Assembly (NCBI GenBank): GCA_019163375.1
Contig: JAFLKK010000007.1
Span: 1-64,000 of the forward strand
Length of the DNA: 64,000 nt
Source of the DNA: Paludibacter sp.
Lineage (GTDB): Bacteria > Bacteroidota > Bacteroidia > Bacteroidales > Paludibacteraceae
Direction of reading: 5' to 3'
Shown here one piece after another: positions 29,112 to 38,245 of the stretch. A model generated the notes under the pieces. The model worked only from the letters and a program-made list of their open reading frames with translations, made no database searches and was not told where the DNA came from. Position numbers and translations under genes: made by a program. Positions within the stretch are counted from its first letter, which is position 1. Each line of letters opens with the position of its first letter.

Positions 29112-29981
29112 TTAGTTTATTAGTTTATTGTTCTGTAACCAGGTCTTTAATACATCTGACCAGTTATCGACTGGAATTCCTCTTTTACGCATACCAAAAC
29201 CGTGACCACCTTCTTCAAAAGTATGGAGTTCGGCCGGTACATTATTTTCTTTCAATGCTTTTATCAATTGTTCACTATTAGCAATGGGAACTGTTTTATC
29301 ATCTATCGCGTGAACAATAAAAGTGGGAGGAGTATTTTTAGTTACTTGCAATTCATTGGAATACATCGTAACAAGTTTGTCGGTTGGATTTTTGCCCAAT
29401 AGATTATATCTCGATCCCATATGAGTAAGTTCTTTAGCCATAGTTACAACCGGATATCCTAATATCATAAACGCCGGACGCTCCACTTTTGTTCTGAAAT
29501 GAGTACCAACAGTTGAAGCTAAATGACCACCGGCCGAAAAACCCATAATCCCAATTTTGTTTTTATCAATACCCCATTTCTTTGCCCCCTTATGAATGAT
29601 TTTCAATGCAGCCTGTGCATCGGTTAGTGGCACTGCGGTATGTCCGTTTGGCATTCGGTAATACAACACAAAAGCATTAACCCCTAAATCATTGAACCAT
29701 TTAGCAATATTCAAACCCTCATTGATGATCGATACACCGGCATAGCCTCCCCCCGGGCAAATCAACACAGTTGTTCCGGTATTCATTTCTTTTTTTGCAG
29801 GATAAAAATACATTCGTGGATTGCTGATATCAATTACAAAATCAGTACGTTGATTACTTTCTGCAACTATAATTTCATTGCTTTCTTTCGGTCCGTGTTT
29901 GTATAGTTTTATTTCTTCTTGTGCAACAACAGAGCCCGCAACTATCAAAAGCAATAGGAAGGCGTAAATAAATTTTTTCAT
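29112..29981 (-). CDS. Secreted alpha/beta hydrolase (BD-FAE / acetyl esterase-like)
   Basis: 289 residues with a signal peptide (hydrophobic residues 5-18, cleaved after VVAQ). The oxyanion-hole block CPGGGYAG, nucleophile elbow GFSAGGH, Asp in HAIDDKTVP and His in FEEGGHGFG form a complete Ser-Asp-His triad. The sequence resembles the bifunctional feruloyl and acetyl xylan esterase group of Bacteroidota. It would act in the periplasm or outside. It lies between argB and argE (17 and 2 bases from them), an odd place for a carbohydrate esterase; this suggests insertion into, or capture by, the arginine operon. Confidence 0.85.
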   Translation of the reverse strand: MKKFIYAFLLLLIVAGSVVAQEEIKLYKHGPKESNEIIVAESNQRTDFVIDISNPRMYFYPAKKEMNTGTTVLICPGGGYAGVSIINEGLNIAKWFNDLGVNAFVLYYRMPNGHTAVPLTDAQAALKIIHKGAKKWGIDKNKIGIMGFSAGGHLASTVGTHFRTKVERPAFMILGYPVVTMAKELTHMGSRYNLLGKNPTDKLVTMYSNELQVTKNTPPTFIVHAIDDKTVPIANSEQLIKALKENNVPAELHTFEEGGHGFGMRKRGIPVDNWSDVLKTWLQNNKLIN

Positions 29982-29997
29982 CGTATAAATTAGGTTC

Positions 29998-30768
29998 CTA
30001 TATGGTTATGGTAGTTCCACCAATGGTATGTATCAGATCAGCACGGGTAATCACCACTTGCTTCACACCGGCATTAATGGCCTCAAACGAGTTCTCCAAT
30101 TTTGGAATCATACCTCCATTGATCACTCCTTCAGCAACATATTTCTCAAAAAGTTCAGGAGTCAGATTCGAGATGACACTTTCGTCATCATTTTCATCTG
30201 TCAACACTCCTTTTTTCTCGAAACAATACATTAACGTTACTTCAAAATGCTTCGACAAGGCTTTAGCAGCTTCACCGGCTATGGTATCCGCATTGGTATT
30301 CAATAGATTTCCTGCTTTATCGTGTGTCAATGGAGCCAGAACAGGAACCACACCTTTGCCAATTAAGTCAGCCAGGATATCGGCATTCACCTCTTTTACA
30401 TCGCCTACAAAGCCATAATCCACATCCTTTACAGGACGTTTCTCTGAACGCATATAATTCAAATCGGCACCGGTAAGTCCCAACGCATTGACGCCAATAG
30501 CCTGAAGTCCGGCTACAATTTGTTTATTTACCAATCCGCCATACACCATGGTTACCACTTTCAGTGTTTCTTCATCGGTAATACGACGACCATTTACCAT
30601 TTTACTTTCGATACCTAGTTGAGCTGCAATAGCCGTAGCCGAACGACCACCACCATGCACCAATACTTTGTACCCCTTTATTTTTGAGAAATCGGACAAT
30701 AATTGTTTCAGACTTTGAGGTTCTTCAACTATTTTTCCTCCTACTTTTACGAGTGTAAGTTTTTCCAT
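29998..30768 (-). CDS. argB: N-acetyl(succinyl)glutamate kinase
   Basis: 256 residues from the ATG at 30768; an upstream GTG (30795) is in repeat sequence and is rejected. Amino acid kinase fold: LVKVGGKIVEEPQSL at the N-terminus, VHGGGRSATAIAAQLG for substrate binding, LTGADLNYMR, and the C-terminal block VINGGMIPKLENSFEAI with the conserved Asn-Gly-Gly. It phosphorylates the acylated glutamate, the second step of arginine synthesis. The neighbouring succinyl-ornithine carbamoyltransferase suggests N-succinylglutamate as the substrate. No N-terminal arginine-sensing extension is present. Separated from apt upstream by 110 bases of fold-back repeat. Confidence 0.92.
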   Translation of the reverse strand: MEKLTLVKVGGKIVEEPQSLKQLLSDFSKIKGYKVLVHGGGRSATAIAAQLGIESKMVNGRRITDEETLKVVTMVYGGLVNKQIVAGLQAIGVNALGLTGADLNYMRSEKRPVKDVDYGFVGDVKEVNADILADLIGKGVVPVLAPLTHDKAGNLLNTNADTIAGEAAKALSKHFEVTLMYCFEKKGVLTDENDDESVISNLTPELFEKYVAEGVINGGMIPKLENSFEAINAGVKQVVITRADLIHTIGGTTITI

Positions 30769-30771
30769 ATT

Positions 30772-30872
30772 TTGCCACTGAAGCGCTAAGAGCACGAAAA
30801 ATCACGAAGTAGGGAATTACAATAAATGGAATTTCTATTGTAGCTTAGTGAACTAGGTGACTTAGCGGTTAT
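30772..30872. repeat. Fold-back dispersed repeat between apt and argB
   Basis: Contains CGCTAAGAGCACG on the left and CTTAGCGGTTATG on the right as imperfect inverted arms, with internal TTCACTAAG / CACGAAG motifs. It is of the same kind as the sequences flanking the GxxExxY pseudogene. Confidence 0.5.
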
Positions 30873-30878
30873 GAGAAT

Positions 30879-31403
30879 TTAAAATTTAAGTAACGAATGA
30901 ATATCAATTGCACCTTCTAAGCGCGGACGACCGTTTAAAAACCCAAGCTCTATCAAAAAACTCACGTAAATACCGTTATGGGTAAAATTCGTCAGCAACT
31001 CTAAGGCAGCATTAGCACTTCCACCAGTTGCCAACAAATCGTCGTGCAGTAACACCACATCATTTTCGTCAATAGAATCTTTATGAATTTCAAGCGAATC
31101 GGTTCCATATTCCAAATCATAATCAATTTTGAAGGTTTCAGCAGGCAATTTCCCTGGTTTACGAAGCAAAACAAAGCCTGCCCCAAGTCGGTAAGCTAAA
31201 ATACTTCCTAACACAAAACCACGGCTTTCAACACCAACAACCTTAGTGATTCCTTTGTCTTTATAGTAATCATAAAGCTCATCGGCAATAAATTTTAGTA
31301 CTTCAGCGTCTTTCATCGCTGTTGTGATGTCTTTGAATAAAATTCCCGGTTTCGGAAAATCAGGAACGTTGCGAATTGACGCAGCTACTTGTTCTAAATT
31401 CAT
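30879..31403 (-). CDS. apt: Adenine phosphoribosyltransferase
   Basis: 174 residues. PFPKPGI-like N-terminus (NVPDFPKPGILFKDIT) is the adenine-binding block; GVESRGFVLGSILAYRLG and LLRKPGKLPAETF are typical. The PRPP-binding loop is VVLLHDDLLATGGSA, with His in place of the usual Val before the two Asp. It salvages adenine with PRPP to AMP in the cytoplasm. The gene lies between argF' and argB on the same strand, separated from each by repeat-bearing spacers of about 97-110 bases, so it may be part of a long transcript. Confidence 0.95.
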   Translation of the reverse strand: MNLEQVAASIRNVPDFPKPGILFKDITTAMKDAEVLKFIADELYDYYKDKGITKVVGVESRGFVLGSILAYRLGAGFVLLRKPGKLPAETFKIDYDLEYGTDSLEIHKDSIDENDVVLLHDDLLATGGSANAALELLTNFTHNGIYVSFLIELGFLNGRPRLEGAIDIHSLLKF

Positions 31404-31500
31404 TTCTATTTTTTTGTACGCAAATTACGCAAAAAACGCAAATAAAAACAGTTTTAATGCATTCATTTGCGATAATTTGTGGGATTTGCTGTTTTATGTT

Positions 31501-32460
31501 TTATCGTCCTATATTTTCTAATAATCTTTTGATGACTACCTGAGCAGAAATTTCACGGTTCGCCGCCTCCGGAATTACAATTGATTGTGGACTCTCAATC
31601 ACTTCGTCAGTCACAATCATATTTCGACGGACCGGTAAACAATGCATGAAGTGAGCATTATTCGTCACCGCCATCTGACGACTACTAACCGTCCAATCCC
31701 TGTCTTTGCTCAAAATCTGACCATAGTTAGGATCCTGATAAGCCGACCAGTTTTTGGCATAAATAAAATCGGCACCCTCGAATCCTTTCATTTGGTCGTA
31801 TTCAACACGCGCTCCACGCACAAATTCATCAGCTAATTCATACCCTTTTGGGTGAGTAATTACAAAATCAACATCTGCCTCATTCATAAAATCGGCAAAA
31901 GAATTTGGAACAGCTTGTGGCAGTGCTTTGGGATGCGGTGCCCATGTAAGTACTACTTTAGGACGAGCCGTTTTCTTATACTCCTCAATGGTAATTAAAT
32001 CGGCAAAACCCTGCAAAGGATGACCTGTTGCAGCTTCCATACTGAAAACCGGCTTGCCTGAATATTGAATAAATTGATTGATAATAGTTTCTTGATAATC
32101 ATACGCTTTATCCTCAAGACCTGCAAATGCACGTACACCAATCACGTCGCAATAACTTGCCATAACGGGGATAGCTTCCAAAATATGTTCCGGTTTATCG
32201 CCATCCATAATCACTCCTCGTTCAGTTTCCAGTTTCCATGCACCCGAATTAATATCGAGCACCATTGTGTTCATTCCCAAGTTCATTCCTGCTTTCTGAG
32301 TACTCAAACGAGTTCTCAAACTCGAATTGAAAAACACCATCAACAAGGTTTTATTCTCACCAATGTGTTTGTAGGCGTAACGATTTTTCTTAATCTCCAA
32401 TGCCTCTTGTATTGCGTCTTGCAAATTGCCAAGGTCTTTTACATTTGTATAATTCTTCAT
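31501..32460 (-). CDS. argF': N-succinylornithine carbamoyltransferase
   Basis: 319 residues. Carbamoyl-phosphate site FFNSSLRTRLSTQKAG (Ser-x-Arg-Thr), later CDVIGVRAF, MEAATGHPLQGFADL and the Cys-Leu-Pro-Val-Arg block HCLPVRRN. It carbamoylates an acylated ornithine. The key specificity residue is visible: GDKPEH places Pro at position 90. Published structural work on Bacteroides fragilis and Xanthomonas enzymes showed that Pro at this place selects succinyl-ornithine while Glu selects acetyl-ornithine. So this organism makes arginine through succinylated intermediates. It heads the arginine cluster on the minus strand. Confidence 0.93.
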   Translation of the reverse strand: MKNYTNVKDLGNLQDAIQEALEIKKNRYAYKHIGENKTLLMVFFNSSLRTRLSTQKAGMNLGMNTMVLDINSGAWKLETERGVIMDGDKPEHILEAIPVMASYCDVIGVRAFAGLEDKAYDYQETIINQFIQYSGKPVFSMEAATGHPLQGFADLITIEEYKKTARPKVVLTWAPHPKALPQAVPNSFADFMNEADVDFVITHPKGYELADEFVRGARVEYDQMKGFEGADFIYAKNWSAYQDPNYGQILSKDRDWTVSSRQMAVTNNAHFMHCLPVRRNMIVTDEVIESPQSIVIPEAANREISAQVVIKRLLENIGR

Positions 32461-32550
32461 CTCGATATTTGTATTTCACCGCAAAGATCGCCAAGTATTT
32501 ATCGCAGAGGCATTTCCTCTGAAAATATTCAGCACCTTGTCGGCTAAGTA
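32461..32550. repeat. Left inverted flank of the GxxExxY pseudogene
   Basis: Forward sequence begins CACCGCAAAGATCGCCAAG and includes ATCGCAGAG; it is the inverted counterpart of the right flank at 32930-32985 (minus-strand ACCGCTGAGAACGCTAAG). Confidence 0.5.
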
Positions 32551-32929
32551 TTATAAATTATTCACCAATCTCTTCAATCCATCAACCAATCTAAGAACAT
32601 TGAAATTCATCAATAGTCCTAATTTACACCCCGACAACTTAAGATATGTTATTACTTGCGCAATATGAATATCATTAATTGCCTCAACAGATTTTAATTC
32701 AATTACAACCTTATCTTCGACTAATAAGTCTAATCTGTATCCTGCATCTAATCTTATTTCTTTATATATCAATGGTAAAGGCTTCTGTTTTTCAACTTTT
32801 AAACCCGATATTTTTAACTCATAATAAAGACACTCTAAATATGCACTTTCAAGTAAACCAGGACCGAGCGATTTATGTACTTGAATCGCACATCCAATAA
32901 TTTTTTTCTGATAATTAATTCTCAGTCAT
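32551..32929 (-). pseudogene. GxxExxY family protein, 5' end damaged
   Basis: From the ATG at 32929 the frame reads MTEN and then TAA, where the family normally has MTENELSYKIIG; a frame change in an A-run a few bases later leads into the intact body KKIIGCAIQVHKSLGPGLLE, with GLLESAY being the G-x2-E-x2-Y signature. The rest (YKEIRLDAGYRLDLLVED, then VVIELK, a PD-(D/E)xK-like pattern) runs intact to a stop at 32551. So one nonsense change and one frameshift hit the first ten codons. A shorter protein from an internal non-ATG start cannot be excluded. The family is widespread, of unknown function, with a nuclease-like core. Inverted repeats flank it on both sides. Confidence 0.8.
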
Positions 32930-32985
32930 GATTTTCCATTCTAAGTATTACTTCGCGAATTCTTAGCGTTCTCAGCGGTAAAATG
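32930..32985. repeat. Right inverted flank of the GxxExxY pseudogene
   Basis: On the minus strand it reads ACCGCTGAGAACGCTAAG and then AATTCGCGAAGTA, the head of the cassette. Its counterpart is at 32461-32550. Confidence 0.5.
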
Positions 32986-34533
32986 TTATTTGGGTTGCAT
33001 CACTACAAACGGAATCAGCATTTCTTCCAACGAAATACCACCATGTTGAAAAGTGTTTTTGTAGTAACTTGCATAATGATTATAATTGTTTGGATACGCA
33101 AAAAAGTCGTCGTTGGTTGCAAAAATATAAGCAGAACTCACATTGGGGCTTGGTAATCCGACTTTGCCGGGTTGCGTTATTTCGAAAACTTCTTTTTTAT
33201 TGTACGTTAGATTTTTCCCTACTTTATATCGCAGGTTCACGTTCGTGTTCTTGTCGCCAATCACTTTTATCGGGTTAGTAACCTGAATGGTTCCATGATC
33301 GGTAGTCACTATCACCTTGTAACCTCGTTGCGCTATTTCTTTGAAAAGTTCATACGTTGGCGAATGCTTGAACCACGAAAGCGTTAACGAGCGATAGGCC
33401 TCTTCATCATTGGCTAGTTCGCGCATCATTTTTGATTCTGTACGAGCGTGCGAAAGCATATCTATAAAGTTCAACACACATACATTCAACTGATTATTAT
33501 CAATGCGTGGCAATTGACCAATTAATCGTTCGCAAGAAGCTGAATCGCTTACCTTATGATAGGAAAAAGTATAATTTTTACGGAAACGTGTAAATTGTGT
33601 TTGAAGCAAATCCTTTTCATACAGGTTTTTGCCCTCTTCATCCTCTTCTTCTATCCAAAGATTTGGAAACATTTGCTGAATTTGAAGTGGTAATAGTCCG
33701 GAAAAAATAGCATTTCGTGCATATTGAGTTGCTGTAGGAAGCATGCTGCAATACAATTCTTCTTCATTAAACTGATAGATATCATTCAGCAGTTCGCGGA
33801 TTACTTTCCATTGGTCGTAACGAAAATTATCCACCAAAATAAAGAACACCTTCTCCCCTTTGTCCAACAATGGAAATACTTTCGTTTTGAATAAATCAGG
33901 ACTCATCAGTGGGCGCTTTTCAGGTCGCTCAAACCAATCGATATAATTCTTTTTTACATATTTTGTAAATGAATTATTGGCTTCAGCCTTTTGCATTCGG
34001 AGCATTTCATCCATGCCGTTATCAGCTTCGGTCAATTCCAATTCCCAGTAAACCAATTTCTTGTACACTTCTACCCAATCTTCATAGGTCAGCGTATCAT
34101 TTATTTGCATACCAATACGCCCAAATTGCGATTGGTAGGTAGAGGCAGTATGATCGGCCACAAGTTCTTTCTTGTGAATATTCTTCTTCAATGTCAGTAA
34201 AATTTGACTTGGATTTACCGGTTTTGTAAGATAATCGGCTATTTTGCTCCCAATAGCCATATTCATTATATTTTCTTCCTCGCTCTTGGTAATCATCACC
34301 ATTGGCACATTAGGATCTATATCTTTTATAAGCGCCAAAGTCTCCAAACCGCTCAGTCCGGGCATATTTTCGTCCAGGAATATAATATCAAATGTTTCTT
34401 TCTGGCACAGTTCCACCGCATCTTTTCCATTTGTTGCCGTAACGACATCATAACCCTTCTCTTCCAAAAAAAGAATATACGGACTCAATAAATCCATTTC
34501 ATCATCAGCCCAAAGTATGCGATCTTTTTTCAT
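32986..34533 (-). CDS. porX: PorX, response regulator with PglZ domain, type IX secretion regulator
   Basis: 515 residues. The receiver domain (1-120) has ADDE (10-12), phospho-acceptor Asp54 in FLDENMPG, Thr in ITKSEEEN and Lys in LTKPVNP. A helical linker leads to a PglZ-type alkaline-phosphatase-superfamily domain (about 205-515): ILVDNFRYDQW with the metal-binding Asp, MLPTATQYARNAIFSG with the nucleophile Thr, NFIDMLSHAR, and TTDHGTIQV. PorX in Porphyromonas gingivalis and Flavobacterium controls T9SS genes together with PorY and SigP; its PglZ domain hydrolyses cyclic oligonucleotides. The adjacent porW gene on the same strand supports the call. porY is not in the window. Confidence 0.95.
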   Translation of the reverse strand: MKKDRILWADDEMDLLSPYILFLEEKGYDVVTATNGKDAVELCQKETFDIIFLDENMPGLSGLETLALIKDIDPNVPMVMITKSEEENIMNMAIGSKIADYLTKPVNPSQILLTLKKNIHKKELVADHTASTYQSQFGRIGMQINDTLTYEDWVEVYKKLVYWELELTEADNGMDEMLRMQKAEANNSFTKYVKKNYIDWFERPEKRPLMSPDLFKTKVFPLLDKGEKVFFILVDNFRYDQWKVIRELLNDIYQFNEEELYCSMLPTATQYARNAIFSGLLPLQIQQMFPNLWIEEEDEEGKNLYEKDLLQTQFTRFRKNYTFSYHKVSDSASCERLIGQLPRIDNNQLNVCVLNFIDMLSHARTESKMMRELANDEEAYRSLTLSWFKHSPTYELFKEIAQRGYKVIVTTDHGTIQVTNPIKVIGDKNTNVNLRYKVGKNLTYNKKEVFEITQPGKVGLPSPNVSSAYIFATNDDFFAYPNNYNHYASYYKNTFQHGGISLEEMLIPFVVMQPK

Positions 34534-34649
34534 ATTCTATATATCTAAAGTCTATAGACAAAGGTCTAAAGTCCTTGTTTAATCATTATTAATCTTTATA
34601 ATTTCAAAAAACAAAATACTTCTGACTTTCATCCTTCGTCATCAGATCT

Positions 34650-37600
34650 TTATTTCAAATAATATTCTTTCATAAATTCAAAATACACATCAAGGGTATT
34701 TTGTTGCATAAGCGTATTTAAGTTCTTTTTCGAACCGAGCAAGTTTCGGTAGTTTGCATTTTTCAAGCCTTCAAATAAAGCAGGCTCTTTCACCATTCTG
34801 AGCAGATATGATTTGGCAATATTTGCATCGTTCAAACTTCCAATAATGATTACTTGCTTTTTACCTGCAGCCTCCAAAGAAACCTTTAGATTCAGGATGC
34901 TATAGTTCTTAGCGTTATAACTATCAAAAGCGGCCTTTACTTTTTCAAAATCTACAGGTCCCGAAACAATATAAATGGCAATAAAGTGTGCGTCGTTAGC
35001 ACGGTATCCATATAGATTTTTGAACAATGGCACAGGTGGTTCTTCCACTTTTGGTTGAACAACTACTGGTGTCGTCACACTTATTGGGGTATTTACTTTG
35101 TTATCCAATACTGGTTTAGTTGCCTCCGTTTGCACCTGTTCAGTTTTTGGAGCAGCTTTGTCGGCAAGCAATTTGTCAGTTGTAGCTATGGCAACCGGTT
35201 TTTGAACGATTGCTTTAGCAACTTGGTCCTGCGATTTAGCAATCACAAGAGTTGTTTCCTTTTGGGGTTGCTTCATTTCAACCGAATTATTGCTAAAAGC
35301 CAAATAATCATTCAGAGTAGAACCAGTTCTCAACAAAGCAAAATTAGCTTCCGAAATAACAATCTTTCGAATATTCAAATCGCTCAGCAACTGCACCAAC
35401 AGTGGATCAGTATTCAAAGTCTTTGAATACCAGTCAGCTTCATCGTGCGATTCGAGATTGGTGACAGACAAAGCACTTTGAACCGAGTCCAGTTTATTTA
35501 CCACCAGATCAAAATCTTTAATCATAAATCGGGAGAAATTGAACGATGCAATAGTATACAACAACTTATTAGAATTGGCTGTATTCGTTGAACTAACCAG
35601 CATTAATCTATGCTTCGATTTTTTATCAGCCGTAAACTTCTGCTGATTGAGATTTTCTATTTCGGTTTTTGTAATCTGTTCGCGCTTGGCAATCAGCGAA
35701 CTGCCCGTTGTACCGGTTTGTGCTTGCTGACCTTGTTTCATAAGTGCCAGTATATCCTTACTCATTGAGCTCACATCACTCTGGGGATGACTGCTAACCA
35801 ATTCAGTCAATGCTTTTTCAAATTTATCAGGCGTACTGCTCTTGCCAATGCTTAGTGCATTTAAGAACAAAAATTTAGGCATCAATGTTGACAAAGGGTA
35901 ATTCTTTTTTATATAGTCCACATTCTGAAACACAATGTCAAACTTATTATCGTTATAGGCTTTGTACGTTCGGCTATAAATGGAGTCCTGCTCACTATAC
36001 ATAGCTGCCATCCGTTTTGCGTAGTCGGGTTGCGATAACATCAATGCGTACTCCGATGTTGGGAACTCTGTAATCAATTTATTTCTATACAACTGAGCTT
36101 CGGGTTGATTCTCGAGTTTCGACTGAATCATATAGTTATTATAATACGCATCAGCCACCCGTGGATCAGTCGGGAATCGTCGGGTAAACTCCTGAAATGC
36201 TTTTACAGCCAATGGAAAATCCTCGATTTTTTCTTTATAAATCAGTCCTACATTATACAATGCAGTGGCAGTTTCTGCATTCGATTTATCGATCTGTGCT
36301 TTGGTTATGGGAATTTGACTCAGGTAAAACTCAGGATTCTTTACATCAGAGTTTGTTGCACTCGTTTTCATTTTTAAGGTATCCACAGCATTTGCTCCGG
36401 CTGAAGTCGAAGTAGTTTCATCTGCAAAAAGAGAAGCTGTTTTATTGGTTCTCCGCCAGTTATCTTCCAACTTTCTTTTTCCCCATTTCTTTTGGAAGTC
36501 CGATTCGCCGGAACGAATTAAACCAATATTATAAAAATACCAATCGCCGATAGCACCACCGGGCATGTTGCCACCTATCGGAGTTAATCGTGCATAACCG
36601 CCACCCTTCTCTTCTTTTGCCTTTTTATTTTCTTTCTCTGCAGCAGCCTGCTCGTCTGCCATCAGCCTGGCAATTAATTTATCGACCACTTCTACTCGCT
36701 GGCTTTCTGGCAATGAAGAAAGCCTCTGAAGACTATCCTGTAAAGTCACAATATTAATCTGTCCTACTAATTCGCCAAGCATTTCGGCGCGTTTGGTGAC
36801 ACGAACATAATCATCATGCTCTTTCGTAATAATTTTCCCGGCACCTTCATAACAGGGTTGTGCTGCCACGTAATTAGTTCTATTATATTGCAGATCACCT
36901 AGTTTTATAAGCGTAATGGCTTTATCAATTCCATTGCGGGTACTCTTCTCGGCTGATAATTCGAAATTTTTAATCGTATGTATCGTATCGGAACTATTCA
37001 GATAGGTATTTCCCAACGCATAATAAATCTGATCAAGATATTCGGCATTATTTACATTCTTCGCCATTTTCCGAAGGTCCTTTTGCACTGCTACTATATC
37101 TCCCTGGGCAGTTTGAGCCCTGCTAATACGCGAATTAAAGTCCATCTCAAATGGAGGGTTCGATTTAATGACGGATGTGAATGCATCATAGGCAGCTTTA
37201 TTTTCTCCATTTTTTTGATACAACTGTGCCAGCAGATAACCAAATCGCTGTTTTAAATACCTGTCATTTTCATTCGACAAGGCCAGTTTCAAGAAAGGAA
37301 TCGCTTCCTTGTACTGACGCTTTTTCAGCAATAAGTCAGCATTCACCGAGGCATACAAGCCAATATTCTGACTTTTCAATTTATTTTGATCCAATTTGGA
37401 AAGAACCTCCTCTGCTTCGTACATCCAACCAGCCTCGCCATAGGCACGGGCTATCCACAACTGACATTTCGAAACCATATCATTATCAGTAGAATAGAGA
37501 CGTGACACGTAAGCAAATGTTGCTGCTGAACCTATAAAATCGGCCTTATGAAACTCTGCTTGAGCCAAAAGCAGCCATGCCTCTTTCAAGGCCGGATTAA

Positions 37601-37982
37601 ATTCCTGCTGACTGTAATAAAGTTTGTATTTCGGATCATTGGACTTTCTGTAATTCTTAACCGGCTTTATTTTTATGGAGTGGAGTTTAATAGCCTTTCT
37701 ACATTTTTCGATGGTTCGATCCATGTTAGAAATAGCCGATGCGGCATTGGAATGCCTACTGATAGGATACATCACGATAATTGAAGAATAATCTTCAACA
37801 TTAGCAAGTTGTATGTTTTTTAGACCCTCCTCATAACTTGTTGCGCCATTAAAATACACATTAAAACGAGTATTCATTGCCTGAGAAGTTCTCGAAGTCC
37901 AGGTATTTTTTTTTACTGAACATCCTACAAGCAACACAACAAACAACAAGGAGCCTAATCCAAATTTGATATAGTTTTTCAA
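34650..37982 (-). CDS. porW: PorW/SprE, TPR lipoprotein of the type IX secretion system
   Basis: 1110 residues. A lipoprotein signal peptide ends at Cys21 (FVVLLVGCSVKK), so it is membrane-anchored. The start NTRFNVYFNGATSYEEGLKN and YPISRHSNAASAISNMDRTI is characteristic of SprE/PorW. Multiple tetratricopeptide-like repeats span about 130-420 and 580-780. A Lys/Gln/Thr/Pro-rich low-complexity stretch lies at about 925-1000, and a C-terminal domain (HFIAIYIVSGPVDFEKVKAA) of SPOR-like flavour closes the protein. SprE/PorW is needed for gliding or gingipain secretion through T9SS. It sits directly upstream of porX (116-base gap) with the same orientation, linking structural and regulatory T9SS genes. 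Confidence 0.92.
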   Translation of the reverse strand: MKNYIKFGLGSLLFVVLLVGCSVKKNTWTSRTSQAMNTRFNVYFNGATSYEEGLKNIQLANVEDYSSIIVMYPISRHSNAASAISNMDRTIEKCRKAIKLHSIKIKPVKNYRKSNDPKYKLYYSQQEFNPALKEAWLLLAQAEFHKADFIGSAATFAYVSRLYSTDNDMVSKCQLWIARAYGEAGWMYEAEEVLSKLDQNKLKSQNIGLYASVNADLLLKKRQYKEAIPFLKLALSNENDRYLKQRFGYLLAQLYQKNGENKAAYDAFTSVIKSNPPFEMDFNSRISRAQTAQGDIVAVQKDLRKMAKNVNNAEYLDQIYYALGNTYLNSSDTIHTIKNFELSAEKSTRNGIDKAITLIKLGDLQYNRTNYVAAQPCYEGAGKIITKEHDDYVRVTKRAEMLGELVGQINIVTLQDSLQRLSSLPESQRVEVVDKLIARLMADEQAAAEKENKKAKEEKGGGYARLTPIGGNMPGGAIGDWYFYNIGLIRSGESDFQKKWGKRKLEDNWRRTNKTASLFADETTSTSAGANAVDTLKMKTSATNSDVKNPEFYLSQIPITKAQIDKSNAETATALYNVGLIYKEKIEDFPLAVKAFQEFTRRFPTDPRVADAYYNNYMIQSKLENQPEAQLYRNKLITEFPTSEYALMLSQPDYAKRMAAMYSEQDSIYSRTYKAYNDNKFDIVFQNVDYIKKNYPLSTLMPKFLFLNALSIGKSSTPDKFEKALTELVSSHPQSDVSSMSKDILALMKQGQQAQTGTTGSSLIAKREQITKTEIENLNQQKFTADKKSKHRLMLVSSTNTANSNKLLYTIASFNFSRFMIKDFDLVVNKLDSVQSALSVTNLESHDEADWYSKTLNTDPLLVQLLSDLNIRKIVISEANFALLRTGSTLNDYLAFSNNSVEMKQPQKETTLVIAKSQDQVAKAIVQKPVAIATTDKLLADKAAPKTEQVQTEATKPVLDNKVNTPISVTTPVVVQPKVEEPPVPLFKNLYGYRANDAHFIAIYIVSGPVDFEKVKAAFDSYNAKNYSILNLKVSLEAAGKKQVIIIGSLNDANIAKSYLLRMVKEPALFEGLKNANYRNLLGSKKNLNTLMQQNTLDVYFEFMKEYYLK

Positions 37983-38141
37983 AAGGTTTCGAATTGAAAT
38001 AAATGAATAAGTGATATATTTTTACTGGATTCAATCCCAATCAATGCTAAGTACTTCTTCTTTTTTAATGGCAAGACAAACAATAAATTGCAGTCTCAAA
38101 ATAGAAACTAAAAAAATCACTTTCTATTGTACATTAACTTA

Positions 38142-38169
38142 CAAAAATACATAATTTCGAGCATTCAAA
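38142..38169 (-). promoter_or_regulatory. Possible porW promoter
   Basis: Minus-strand TATTTTTG at 38149-38142 and TTTG at 38169-38166, but the spacer is only 16 bases, shorter than usual. Predicted leader about 155 bases. Confidence 0.3.
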
Positions 38170-38245
38170 GTCTACTTTGAAAAAAAAATTATATTGTATT
38201 AAGCTAATAAACAATACATCAATTACAAATAGATAAATTGCATGT

